58,536 nucleotides of DNA from the NCBI GenBank assembly GCA_900544795.1, contig UQWM01000014.1, positions 1 to 58,536 on the forward strand. The letters are read 5' to 3'. Made by a program: the position numbers and the translations under genes. Positions 50,212-58,115 of this stretch are shown one piece after another. Position 1 is the first letter of the stretch; every line of letters begins with the position of its first letter. The stretch is from an uncultured Phascolarctobacterium sp. (GTDB taxonomy: Bacteria; Bacillota; Negativicutes; Acidaminococcales; Acidaminococcaceae). Below the pieces are notes generated by a model, which saw only the letters and a program-made list of their open reading frames with translations, made no database searches and was not told where the DNA came from.

Positions 50212-50706
50212 TTATTTCAACTCCTGCCATCTTCTCGTTGCCGCCGTATGCAGCCCGCAAATCGCCACCGCCAAAGCGTCGGCAACGTCGTCCGGTTTCG
50301 GCTTGGTGCGGATATTCAAAAGCTTCTGCACCATAAAGGTCACCTGCTCCTTATTCGCCCCGCCATAGCCTACTACCGCCTGCTTGATCTGCATCGGTGT
50401 AAATTCCGAAATCGGTATACCGCGGTTGGCCGCCGTCAAAAGCGCCACCCCGCGTGCCTGCCCAACGCTTATCGCCGTTGTTACGTTCCTGTTAAAAAAC
50501 AGCTGCTCCACGCTCATCAAGTCCGGCCGGTATTCATCCAGCAAAACGCTCAGCTCGTCATAGATCTTTTTCAACCGCAGCTCGGGCAGCATGTCCTTAT
50601 CCGTAAACACAGCCCCGTAATGGATCGGAGTCAGTTTATTGCCTACCATCTCTACCAGGCCAAAGCCGCAGATAGCAGTACCCGGGTCGATTCCAATTGC
50701 CAGCAT
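50212..50706 (-). CDS. ruvC: crossover junction endodeoxyribonuclease RuvC
   Basis: A 164-residue resolvase. The start MLAIGIDPGTAICGFGLV holds the first catalytic Asp (IGIDPGT); further acidic residues lie in MSVEQLFF and KPDDVADALAVA. The ATG at 50706 is used since AGGAGGGAG precedes it; the longer frame to 50847 runs into yebC. Together with ruvA and ruvB it forms a complete resolvasome unit. Confidence 0.97.
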   Translation of the reverse strand: MLAIGIDPGTAICGFGLVEMVGNKLTPIHYGAVFTDKDMLPELRLKKIYDELSVLLDEYRPDLMSVEQLFFNRNVTTAISVGQARGVALLTAANRGIPISEFTPMQIKQAVVGYGGANKEQVTFMVQKLLNIRTKPKPDDVADALAVAICGLHTAATRRWQELK

Positions 50707-50770
50707 CGCATGCTCCCTCCTGATGATGATAGAAAGCAGGCAGGCCTTTGCAGCCTGCCCGTCATATACT

Positions 50771-51511
50771 TTATTCTTCGTCGTCTTCCGGCAGATCAGC
50801 GTTAGTATACACGTCCTGCACGTCGTCCAACTCGTCCAATGCGTCAAGCATCTTGCGCATCTTCACCACATCGTCGCCAGCCAGCGCGGCCATCGTATCG
50901 GGTATCATGGCGATCTCCGACATCATAACTTCGATATTGTTATCAGCCAACGCCTGCTCCACAGCGTTAAAATCCTCGGGAGCAGTCACGATCTCGAAAC
51001 CCTCTTCCTCAGCCTTAACATCCTCGGCCCCGGCCTCTAAAGCCACCAGCATCAAGTCATCTTCTGTGTAACCGGCCTCGCTGTCGATACTAAACAGGCC
51101 CTTGCGTTTAAACATCCAGTTTACGCAGCCCGTTTCGCCCATATTGCCGCCGTATTTCGAAAACACGTGGCGCACATCGGCAGCAGTACGGTTGCGGTTA
51201 TCGGTCAAAGTGCTCACCATCACGGCAACACCCGCCGGGCCGTAGCCTTCATAAGTTATCTCTTCATAATTAGAAGCGTCAGCAGCGCCCTGTCCTTTTT
51301 GGATCGCGCGCTGGATATTATCTTTAGGAACATTATTAGCCTTAGCCTTCGACAAAGCCAATTTCAATTTCATATTTCCGGTAGGGTCAGGGCCGCCCAT
51401 TCTTACCGCGATAGTGATCTCACGGCCTATTTTGGTAGTGATCTGGCCGCGAGCCGCGTCAGCCTTACCTTTTTTGTGTTTGATATTCGCCCATTTTGAA
51501 TGTCCGGACAT
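50771..51511 (-). CDS. yebC: YebC/PmpR-family regulator
   Basis: A 246-residue protein of the YebC family, DNA-binding regulators or ribosome-associated translation factors. MSGHSKWANIKHKKGKADAARG is the invariant start; ALSKAKANNVPKDNIQRAIQKG and YEGYGPAGVAVMV follow, with the acidic C-terminus. It is the first gene of the convoy ending at secF, a common position next to ruvC. Confidence 0.97.
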   Translation of the reverse strand: MSGHSKWANIKHKKGKADAARGQITTKIGREITIAVRMGGPDPTGNMKLKLALSKAKANNVPKDNIQRAIQKGQGAADASNYEEITYEGYGPAGVAVMVSTLTDNRNRTAADVRHVFSKYGGNMGETGCVNWMFKRKGLFSIDSEAGYTEDDLMLVALEAGAEDVKAEEEGFEIVTAPEDFNAVEQALADNNIEVMMSEIAMIPDTMAALAGDDVVKMRKMLDALDELDDVQDVYTNADLPEDDEE

Positions 51512-51570
51512 TGTCTAATTCCCCCTAAATCTTTAAACCCTGCAAATTTGCAAGCTATTTTTACCACAAT

Positions 51571-51599
51571 ATTATACTATAGAACCCTTATTTATTCAA
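51571..51599 (-). promoter_or_regulatory. promoter of the yebC-ruv-que-sec convoy
   Basis: Minus strand TTGAAT (51594-51599), 17 bases, TATAAT (51571-51576). An exact 10-base inverted repeat (TATACTATAG / CTATAGTATA at 51573-51582 and 51621-51630) overlaps the -10 box and lies upstream of the -35. Confidence 0.75.
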
Positions 51600-51634
51600 A
51601 CACTTTTCTACGGTTCCATCCTATAGTATAGCTA

Positions 51635-51668
51635 AACGCAGCCGAAGTTATCCCCGGCTGCGTTTTTA
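51635..51668 (-). terminator. terminator of the FabK-like gene
   Basis: AACGCAGCCG / CGGCTGCGTT, a perfect 10-bp stem with a 10-base loop, 15 bases after the stop of the flavoprotein gene. Confidence 0.8.
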
Positions 51669-51683
51669 AATTACAGGCTATGC

Positions 51684-52628
51684 TTATAAAACAATATTTT
51701 TAGCGTTAGCTAAAGTTGCTCTCGCCTCAGCGATCAGTCTTTCCATAACCTCTGCGCAAGGCAGGATATCATTCAAAACATTCAGGCTTTGCCCTACCAA
51801 AACAGCTCCATGCACGATATCGCCTTCCACAGCAGCCATACGGTTAGTGCCGGTAGCAAAATCATTCAGCTCCTGCTGCGGAGCGCCGCTGCACTCTTTT
51901 ACCAAATACTCTTTAGTAAAATCGTTTTTCAGGCAGCGCACAGCATTATTACGCGAAAAGCCCGTTACAGCCGAATCAGTATCGGTAGCCTTAATAATAG
52001 CTTCCTTAGCCTTAGGATGCGTCGAACACTCATCAGTCAGGATAAAGCGCGAGCCCATCTGCACGCCGTCAGCCCCCATCAAAAGCGCAGCAGCAATGCC
52101 GCGTCCGTCCGAAATACCACCGGCAACCAACACCGGCACCTTAGTCACCAAAGGCAGCACGTTCGTCATTAAAGCCATGGTGGTTTGCTGGCCGATGTGG
52201 CCGCCGCCCTCCATACCCTCGATGACCATAGCGTCTACCCCGGCCTCTTCTACACGTTTGGCCAGCTTAACGCTGGGCACTACCGGTATCACCTTGATGC
52301 CTGCGGCATGGAACCTTTCGATATGCGGCACCGGGTTACCTGCGCCCAAAGTTACAAAAGCAACCTTCTCTGCGCAAACAACATCGATGATCTCGTCAAT
52401 ATTAGGAGCCATCAGCATGATATTGACACCAAAAGGCTTAACAGTCATCTCTTTAGCCTTGCGGATCTCATCTCTGGTCCACTCAACAGTGCGCCCGCCG
52501 GTAGCAATAATACCTGCCCCGCCCGCATTCGACACGGCAGCCGCCAAATTAGCGTCCGAAGTCCATGCCATACCGCCCTGGATAACAGGATACTTGATCC
52601 CTAAAAGCTCAGTAAATTTTGTTTTCAT
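51684..52628 (-). CDS. FabK/nitronate monooxygenase-family flavoprotein
   Basis: A 314-residue FMN TIM-barrel protein. The start LLGIKYPVIQGGMAWTSDANLAAAVSNAGGAG and the segments FGVNIMLMAPNIDE, VIEGMEGGGHIGQQTTMALM and PVLVAGGISDGRGIAAAL are shared by enoyl-ACP reductase II (FabK) and nitronate monooxygenases. The EGMEGGGH form leans to FabK, but it is not in a fatty-acid operon here, so both names stay open. Monocistronic. Confidence 0.85.
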   Translation of the reverse strand: MKTKFTELLGIKYPVIQGGMAWTSDANLAAAVSNAGGAGIIATGGRTVEWTRDEIRKAKEMTVKPFGVNIMLMAPNIDEIIDVVCAEKVAFVTLGAGNPVPHIERFHAAGIKVIPVVPSVKLAKRVEEAGVDAMVIEGMEGGGHIGQQTTMALMTNVLPLVTKVPVLVAGGISDGRGIAAALLMGADGVQMGSRFILTDECSTHPKAKEAIIKATDTDSAVTGFSRNNAVRCLKNDFTKEYLVKECSGAPQQELNDFATGTNRMAAVEGDIVHGAVLVGQSLNVLNDILPCAEVMERLIAEARATLANAKNIVL

Positions 52629-52770
52629 ATATCACACCTCTTAACATAAAAATTTTATTTATTCAAACCTACTATCATTATATAATACACCACTGTCCCT
52701 TGGCTACTCAAAAAGGCCCCTATCCTGTAAAAAAACAGTGAACTAATAGCTTACACAATTATCTGTTTAA

Positions 52771-52799
52771 TTGACATTTTTCGTAAAATACCGTAAAAT
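52771..52799 (+). promoter_or_regulatory. promoter of ilvD
   Basis: TTGACA (52771-52776), 17 bases, TAAAAT (52794-52799); leader of about 65 bases. No T-box or leader-peptide attenuator pattern was found. Confidence 0.75.
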
Positions 52800-52870
52800 T
52801 TTTTTAATATCCCGATAGTGGATAGATAGACAGATCAAAGACAGAACTAAGGGAAAGAGGTTATCAGATT

Positions 52871-54547
52871 ATGCGTAGTGAAGAAGTAAAGCTCGGCTCG
52901 ACCCGGGCAGCTCACCGCTCTTTATTTTATGCGATGGGCTATACCGAAGAAGACCTAAAAAAACCGCTCATCGGCGTCGTTAACGCTCAAAACGAGATCA
53001 TCCCCGGTCATATGCACCTCGACCAGATCGCCAAAGCCGTCAAACACGGTATTTTGGCAGCAGGCGGCACCCCTATCGAATTCCCCGCCATCGGCATCTG
53101 CGACGGCATCGCCATGGGCCACAACGGCATGAAATACCCCCTTGCCAGCCGCGAGCTGGTAGCCGACAGCATCGAAGCAGTCGCCAACGGCCATGCCTTC
53201 GACGGCCTCGTCCTCATCCCCAACTGCGATAAAATCGTGCCCGGCATGCTGATGGCAGCCGCACGCCTTAATATACCCGCTATCGTCGTCAGCGGCGGCC
53301 CTATGCTGCCCGGCCGTTTAAACGGCACCGACATCAGCGTCTCCACTGTTTTTGAAGCGGCAGGCCGCTTTGAAGCAGGCAAAATCGACCAGGAAGAACT
53401 AAGCACCATCGAGCACGCCGCCTGCCCCGGCTGCGGCAGCTGTTCGGGCCTTTTTACGGCCAATACCATGAACTGCCTCACCGAAGTGCTTGGCATGGGA
53501 CTGCCCGGCAACGGCACCATCCCCGCCGCCTATCAGGGTGCACGCATCGCCCTTGCTAAACGCGCAGGCGCTAAAATCATGGACCTGGTAGCACAAAACC
53601 TGTGCCCCCGCGATATCATGACAATGGATGCTTTTGAAAACGCCATCACCGTCGATATGGCCATCGGCGGCTCGTCCAATACAGCACTACATTTGCCCGC
53701 CATCGCTCACGAAGCAGGCCATCCTTTGCCGCTGGATCTTTTTGATACCATCAGCAAAAAAACGCCCTACCTTACCAAACTCAGCCCCGGCGGCAGCCAT
53801 CACATCATCGACCTTAACGAAGCAGGCGGCATCAACGCCGTCATGAACGAACTAAGCAAGCTGGGCCTGCTGCATAAAGATGCTAAAACCGTTACCGGAC
53901 AAAGCATCGGCGCCAATTTTGAAGGCGCAGCTATAACCCGTCCCGACGTTATCCACACAGCCGAAAACCCCTACCGCAAAACAGGCGGCATCGCCGTACT
54001 CAAAGGCAACATCGCCCCCGATTGCAGCGTAGTTAAAGAAAGCGCCGTCGCCGAAGAAATGCTCGTACATTCCGGCCCGGCCAAAGTATACGACTCCGAA
54101 GACGAAGCCATCGCAGCCATCTGCGGCAAAGAGATCGTCAAAGGCGACGTCGTCGTCATCCGCTACGAAGGCCCCAAAGGCGGCCCCGGTATGCGCGAAA
54201 TGCTCAACCCCACCTCCGTACTGGCAGGCATGGGGCTTGATAAAGACGTTGCCCTGCTCACCGACGGACGCTTCTCGGGCGCGACCCGTGGCGCCTGCAT
54301 CGGCCATATCTCGCCCGAAGCCCGCGAAGGCGGCAACATCGCCCTCGTCCAAAACGGCGACATCATCGAGATCGACATCCCCAACCGTACCCTCAACGTC
54401 AAAGTATCTGACAACGAACTGGCTAAACGCCGTGCGACCTGGGTCTGCCCGCCGCCCAAAGTAACCAGCGGCTACCTGGCACGCTATGCTGCCCTGGTAT
54501 CCTCCGCAGCTACTGGCGCCGTGCTTAAAGTACCCGGACAAGACTAA
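52871..54547 (+). CDS. ilvD: dihydroxy-acid dehydratase
   Basis: A 558-residue Fe-S dehydratase making the 2-keto acids of valine, isoleucine and pantothenate. Motifs are LIPNCDKIVPGMLMA, ACPGCGSCSGLFTANTMNCL with cluster cysteines, MAIGGSSNTALHLPA, and KGPKGGPGMREMLNPTS near the C-terminus. Length is normal. It stands alone with its own promoter and terminator; other ilv/leu genes are not in the window. Confidence 0.97.
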   Translation: MRSEEVKLGSTRAAHRSLFYAMGYTEEDLKKPLIGVVNAQNEIIPGHMHLDQIAKAVKHGILAAGGTPIEFPAIGICDGIAMGHNGMKYPLASRELVADSIEAVANGHAFDGLVLIPNCDKIVPGMLMAAARLNIPAIVVSGGPMLPGRLNGTDISVSTVFEAAGRFEAGKIDQEELSTIEHAACPGCGSCSGLFTANTMNCLTEVLGMGLPGNGTIPAAYQGARIALAKRAGAKIMDLVAQNLCPRDIMTMDAFENAITVDMAIGGSSNTALHLPAIAHEAGHPLPLDLFDTISKKTPYLTKLSPGGSHHIIDLNEAGGINAVMNELSKLGLLHKDAKTVTGQSIGANFEGAAITRPDVIHTAENPYRKTGGIAVLKGNIAPDCSVVKESAVAEEMLVHSGPAKVYDSEDEAIAAICGKEIVKGDVVVIRYEGPKGGPGMREMLNPTSVLAGMGLDKDVALLTDGRFSGATRGACIGHISPEAREGGNIALVQNGDIIEIDIPNRTLNVKVSDNELAKRRATWVCPPPKVTSGYLARYAALVSSAATGAVLKVPGQD

Positions 54548-54566
54548 AACTTTATAACTAAACAGC

Positions 54567-54608
54567 AACAAGCCCAGCCGCAACAGCGGCCGGGCTTGTT
54601 TTGTTTTT
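54567..54608. terminator. terminator between ilvD and the convergent secreted-protein gene
   Basis: AACAAGCCCAGCCGC / GCGGCCGGGCTTGTT (54567-54581, 54586-54600) with one mismatch and a T-rich tail on the plus strand. Confidence 0.88.
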
Positions 54609-54614
54609 CACTTC

Positions 54615-55043
54615 TTATTTTTGTTCCTGCTGTGCTTCCAGCGGGGCAAACACAAACTCGATCATTTTATTGTTTTTATCAAAGCCATAAATGATGCGCA
54701 CCATTTTCTCTCTGCTGTAGCTGCCCAAATAAGTAAGGCGATCGCCCTGGTCAAAACGTTCGTAAGCAACAAATTTCATTTCTTTTTGGTTGCCCAAACG
54801 CTCTTTCACCTGTTTTTGCAGTGCGCCGAAAGCCGTTGCATCCACCTTTTGCTGTAAGTCCGGCGCAAAATCGCCGCTAAGCTGGGCAAAGCCTGTAGTA
54901 TCGGCTGCATTCAGCACTGCCACAAACTTGTCTACTGCCCTTTGCTGTTTGTTCAAATCAGTGCCGTCACCTGCCGCAAAGCACATACCGCTAACTGCCA
55001 TCACCAAAACCGTTGTTACCAATGCTACTAACTTTTTCATCAA
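54615..55043 (-). CDS. small secreted protein, DUF3887-like
   Basis: A 142-residue protein with a signal peptide (about residues 1-23, GMCFAAGD). The mature part is an alpha+beta domain with VDKFVAVLNAADTTGFAQLSGDF and later YERFDQGDRLTYLGSYSREKMVRI, a pattern like small DUF3887 or cystatin-like folds that bind ligands or modulate enzymes. No catalytic motif. Followed by the ilvD terminator; function unknown. Confidence 0.6.
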   Translation of the reverse strand: MMKKLVALVTTVLVMAVSGMCFAAGDGTDLNKQQRAVDKFVAVLNAADTTGFAQLSGDFAPDLQQKVDATAFGALQKQVKERLGNQKEMKFVAYERFDQGDRLTYLGSYSREKMVRIIYGFDKNNKMIEFVFAPLEAQQEQK

Positions 55044-55097
55044 TCTTTACCCCTTTACTTTTTCCGTAATCAGCCGCTGCCACAAGGGCAGCGGCTG

Positions 55098-55281
55098 TTA
55101 TTTTTGCTGGCCCTGCTCTTTTACAATGGCGCTGCTTAGTTTGTTTAGGCAGTCGCCCAGCTTGTCAAGCCGCTGCTTCTTGTGCGTCGGCCAGTTTGAT
55201 GCCGTCACGGGGATCGGCGATGCTTAAAGTTTTTTTGGTGCCGTCGCTTTTGGTGAAAATCAGTTCTAATGTTTTTTCCAT
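55098..55281 (-). pseudogene. frameshifted DUF2922-like small gene
   Basis: An ATG at 55279-55281 after AAAAAGGAG starts MEKTLELIFTKSDGTKKTLSIADPRDGIKLADAQ, typical of DUF2922. This frame stops at 55165. Another frame then continues KKQRLDKLGDCLNKLSSAIVKEQGQQK and stops at 55098. A single frameshift at about 55180 would join both; either the gene is broken or the first 38 residues alone are made. DUF2922 genes commonly sit beside DUF1659 genes, as here. Confidence 0.6.
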
Positions 55282-55968
55282 GTTGTGTTGCTCCTTTTTG
55301 TTTTGAATTTTTGTTTTTTGATTTTGTTGTAGATTTTTATGAAAATCTACTTTTTATTTTGCCTTAAAATGGGGGTTTTATTACCTTTTAGGATTTAGTC
55401 AGCATTTTTATGCTGGATTTTTTTATTTTTTGGACAAATTTTGGTTAGCCGCTATTTTTTACAAATACAACCTGTGGGGTTGTTGACATTTTTACAACTG
55501 TTCAATATATAAGCTGTGTATTGCTTCTAACTTAATATAAGCAGTATGACGTAAGTCGCAAATATACATTAACATTACTACAGTAATGAAACGTACGAGC
55601 CACAGGGAAAAGCGCACATGTGATCTATTCCGTTGTGTGCGCCGTGAGCTGTAAGCGCTGAGGCATTGAGGCACTGTTATATGCAACGCATAGAACAGGA
55701 CTGCCGAAAGCCCGCAGAAATACTGACCGAATAGGAAAGTATTTCTGTGCCCCTTTAAAAACGAGTTGCCCGAGAAGCCGGACAGCGAGCAAAGCTAAAC
55801 AGGAATCGTCACCGTGCGCCAAGTTCTTTGGTTACTTTCTTGGCAAGAAAGTGACGTAACATAAAGCTGGATGAAAAGATAAGTAATATAGAAGAAAAAA
55901 GAAAAACCTAAATCTCCCCTACCGCCGAAATAAGATCCTCAACATTAAGCGCAGAATATTGCCCCAAA
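55282..55968. other. AT-rich gene-free stretch with promoter and hairpins
   Basis: 687 bases. Hairpins with T-rich right flanks lie at 55331-55352 (GTAGATTT/AAATCTAC) and about 55399-55414 (CAGCAT/ATGCTG). A plus-strand promoter lies at 55483-55511. Then about 300 bases of higher GC follow with a 10-bp stem CAGAAATACT/AGTATTTCTG (55715-55724, 55738-55747) and GTTACTTTCTTG/CAAGAAAGTGAC near 55840. No open frame looks real. Confidence 0.6.
55483..55511 (+). promoter_or_regulatory. plus-strand promoter before a gene-free stretch
   Basis: TTGACA (55483-55488), 17 bases, TATATA (55506-55511). Downstream no good coding sequence is present for over 300 bases, so it may drive an RNA. Confidence 0.5.
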
Positions 55969-56196
55969 TCATTCTGCGCTGGCCAGCTCTGCTTTTTCTG
56001 TCACATACACGCCTACTATGGCGTGGCTCATCAGTTCGCCGATGGCTGCGGCGACGGCATAGCATTTGTCGTTTTCGGCATCAAGTTTGACGCTGCCGAC
56101 GGATACGGTTTTGCTTTGTGCGACGCCGAGGGAGCTAATGCCGTTTTCGACGCTTAAAGATAATTTGTAGGATGTTGGTAATTTACTTGTTGTCAT
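55969..56196 (-). CDS. DUF1659 small protein
   Basis: A 75-residue protein with PTSYKLSLSVENGISSLGVAQSKTVSVGSV and YAVAAAIGELMSHAIVGVYVTEKAEL, the pattern of DUF1659 proteins. Such proteins occur in Firmicutes and their phages, usually with DUF2922 and an amidase, as here. GGAGAG precedes the start. Function unknown; a small structural or wall-associated role is a guess. Confidence 0.8.
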   Translation of the reverse strand: MTTSKLPTSYKLSLSVENGISSLGVAQSKTVSVGSVKLDAENDKCYAVAAAIGELMSHAIVGVYVTEKAELASAE

Positions 56197-56250
56197 AGTG
56201 TTCTCTCCTTTGTGCTCGCTTGCGCTGCAAGCGGCTGTGTTTGTTGTTTT

Positions 56251-56820
56251 TTAGCAGGTGCTTTTGCTGCCCTGCTGCAAGTACCATTGGGCTTTGCCCC
56301 GCATCACATCGCCGCCGGGCTTCATTACGTCGTCGCCGGGTGAGTCGCGCATATACCACAGGTCCCAGCGGGTCTCGGGGTCGCCGCTATAGGGTCCGTA
56401 GCCGTCGGCCAGCGCCGCTTCGCAGTGGGTGATTACTACTTCTGGCGATGCGTCAAGCGCCAGCCCTTGTACGAGTACGGCTACTACCTGCGCCAGCTTG
56501 TCGGTTTGCGCTGCTGTGGGTGCATAGCTGCCCATATCAGCATCGTAGCCACTGTTGGCCTGCGCCCCCAAAGCGCAGCACAGTGCGATGCCGATGCTGC
56601 CGCTGTTGCGGTGCCAGGTGTGGCTTTTGCATTGGGTAAGGCTGGTGCAGGTGCGGTAGATGGTGCCGTCGGCGTCGATGTTAAGGTGGTAGTCGCTGTA
56701 GATTTGCCCGTAGCGTCCGGCCGTCCAGTGCAGATAGATCTGCGCGATGCGGTTGTGGGCGATGGCGGCCAGGCTGGCTATTTGCGGCAGTGTTATCGAC
56801 TGTGGTTTGCTTACCAGCAT
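56251..56820 (-). CDS. N-acetylmuramoyl-L-alanine amidase (PGRP/amidase-2 domain)
   Basis: A 189-residue peptidoglycan amidase that cleaves between sugar and stem peptide. The domain reads ITLPQIASLAAIAHNRIAQIYLHWTAGRYGQIYSDYHLNIDADGTIY, where the His of YLHWTAG is a zinc ligand, then KSHTWHRNSGSIGIALCC and the later VVITHCEAALADGYGPYSGDPETRWD with further ligands. No signal peptide, so it may be a phage-type lysin or exported by a holin. Divergent from the plus-strand unit at 57.2 kb. Confidence 0.9.
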   Translation of the reverse strand: MLVSKPQSITLPQIASLAAIAHNRIAQIYLHWTAGRYGQIYSDYHLNIDADGTIYRTCTSLTQCKSHTWHRNSGSIGIALCCALGAQANSGYDADMGSYAPTAAQTDKLAQVVAVLVQGLALDASPEVVITHCEAALADGYGPYSGDPETRWDLWYMRDSPGDDVMKPGGDVMRGKAQWYLQQGSKSTC

Positions 56821-57194
56821 GGTCTGTTACTCCTTTCGTTATTTTTATTGTGTGGTTTTATAAGCTGGCAAACAACGCGTGTGCTTTCGAGGAATGTTTG
56901 TCCTGGTTGCTTACACTTACTAAGTACATGGTTTTTTTGGTAAAAATCAGGCCCAGCCTAAAAAAAATTATTTTTTGCGCGAACCTGATTTTTTGCTTTT
57001 TTGATGTGTACTTAGTAAGGGTAAAGCAAAACCGTCTTTTTCTTTAGTATTTCTTTTTCTTAATAAGTTTGTACCTCTCTCTAAGATTTTACAGGCCCTT
57101 AGTTTTTGGTGTTAATTTATTAAGTATCAATACTGCTAATGTAGTTTATGCAGTATAGGGCGGCGGCGGTTTAACAAACAAAGGAGGATTTTTT
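56821..57194. other. divergent control region
   Basis: 374 bases between the amidase gene and the plus-strand unit. It contains the nested inverted repeats at 56916-57019; the rest is AT-rich with no gene. Confidence 0.6.
56916..57019. repeat. nested inverted repeats
   Basis: Outer 12-base arms CTTACTAAGTAC / GTACTTAGTAAG (56916-56927, 57008-57019) are exact; inner arms AAAAATCAGG / CCTGATTTTT (56942-56951, 56984-56993) are also exact, with A and T tracts in between. This could be an operator pair around a terminator, or the remnant of a mobile-element end. Confidence 0.7.
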
Positions 57195-57239
57195 ATGTGT
57201 TATTTTTTTGTGGAAGGCGGCGCTAGTAATGAGTCATAG
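57195..57239 (+). CDS. 14-codon leader frame
   Basis: ATG at 57195 directly behind AAGGAGG (57181-57187) starts MCYFFVEGGASNES and a stop at 57237-57239. The stop lies 8 bases inside the next gene, whose ATG is at 57229. The strong site and overlap suggest translational coupling, or that this is the real entry point for ribosomes reading the next gene. Confidence 0.45.
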   Translation: MCYFFVEGGASNES

Positions 57240-57495
57240 CTATGGCACTGGTACAGATGATGCGCATTTTGCGCGGGCAGAAAACGACTGGCTGGCTGCG
57301 CCCGAGGCGGCCGAGCTGCTGGAGGTGTATACCTGCACTTTGTGCGGCGGCCCTATTTTTGAGGGTGACGAATATTTGCAGGTTGACTGCTGCGGTGAGG
57401 TGTGCGGCGACTGTTTGGAGGGGCTTTCGGCGAAGGATTTTGCGCTGGCTGCCCTTGATTTAAAAACCGGCGCGGCCGGAATGGATGGGAGATAG
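57229..57495 (+). CDS. small CxxC zinc-ribbon-like protein
   Basis: An 88-residue protein. YTCTLCGGPIFEGDEYLQVDCCGEVCGDCLEG has five to six cysteines in CxxC pairs, a zinc-ribbon pattern. No family is recognised with certainty; similar small zinc proteins are common in phages. The start at 57229 overlaps the 14-codon leader frame. First gene of a three-gene plus-strand unit. Confidence 0.6.
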   Translation: MSHSYGTGTDDAHFARAENDWLAAPEAAELLEVYTCTLCGGPIFEGDEYLQVDCCGEVCGDCLEGLSAKDFALAALDLKTGAAGMDGR

Positions 57496-57503
57496 TTTTT
57501 ACA

Positions 57504-58115
57504 ATGGATAGCAGGTCAAACAGCAGGTCAAATATTCAGCTTGATTTTTCGGTTTTAGTGCCGCTGGCACAGGCTGGCGACAGCAGGGCTATCAACACGC
57601 TGCTGGCGGGTTTTGAGCCGATGGTGCGGGCTTTTAAATATAACGGTTATTATGTGCGCTATTTGGAGCAGGATGATACGGAGCTTTTGGCGTTGATGGC
57701 GGTGCATGATGCTATTGGCAGTTTTAAGAACGGTAATTACAATTTTTTTACCAGCCATGTCAGGTTCAGTATTCGCCGTAAGCTTAGTTTGCAGGTGTTG
57801 AAGAAGAAGGACAGACTGGAGTGTGAGCAGGCGACGCTGGACGATGATACTTGCACGGCGCTGGACTGCTTTGCAGCGGAGCAGTATAAGCAAAAGGCCA
57901 GTTTGGACGAGTGCAGCGCAGGACTTTTGGAGCGTGTGGCACAGCTGCCGCAGGGGCAGCGGCTGGTAATAAACGAGGTGTTTTTGAAGGGCAAAAGCCA
58001 GCGCGAGGTGGCGACGGCGCTGGGAATTACAAGCCAAAGTGTGTATTGCTCAAAAAAGGCTGCGCTTGATGCACTGCGCCGGGCGTATGGGCTTGGCGCA
58101 AGCGGGCTGCACTGA
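57504..58115 (+). CDS. sigma-70-like factor of phage or element type
   Basis: A 203-residue protein. A region-2-like part holds LVPLAQAGDSRAINTLLAGFEPMVRAFKYNGYY and FFTSHVRFSIRRKL, and a C-terminal helix-turn-helix region 4 reads LPQGQRLVINEVFLKGKSQREVATALGITSQSVYCSKKAALDALRRAYG. Such short sigma factors control late genes in phages or conjugative elements. GGGAG precedes the ATG. Its stop overlaps the next start (TGATG at 58113). Confidence 0.75.
   Translation: MDSRSNSRSNIQLDFSVLVPLAQAGDSRAINTLLAGFEPMVRAFKYNGYYVRYLEQDDTELLALMAVHDAIGSFKNGNYNFFTSHVRFSIRRKLSLQVLKKKDRLECEQATLDDDTCTALDCFAAEQYKQKASLDECSAGLLERVAQLPQGQRLVINEVFLKGKSQREVATALGITSQSVYCSKKAALDALRRAYGLGASGLH

Noticed and set aside
52629..52870. 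T-box or leader-peptide attenuator before ilvD
   Set aside because: No T-box GGTGG-type core, no run of Leu/Ile/Val codons and no terminator/antiterminator pair; a plain promoter explains the region.
53852..54583. 243-codon minus-strand open frame inside ilvD
   Set aside because: Antisense shadow of a conserved gene with strong codon bias; no family pattern and Gly/Ala/Asp-rich composition typical of shadows.
55625..55822. 65-codon minus-strand open frame (ends LQLTAHTTE)
   Set aside because: No ribosome site; sequence is of the kind repeatedly annotated over dispersed non-coding repeats.
56425..56943. 172-codon plus-strand open frame over the amidase gene
   Set aside because: Antisense of the amidase, whose zinc motifs are clear; no start site support.
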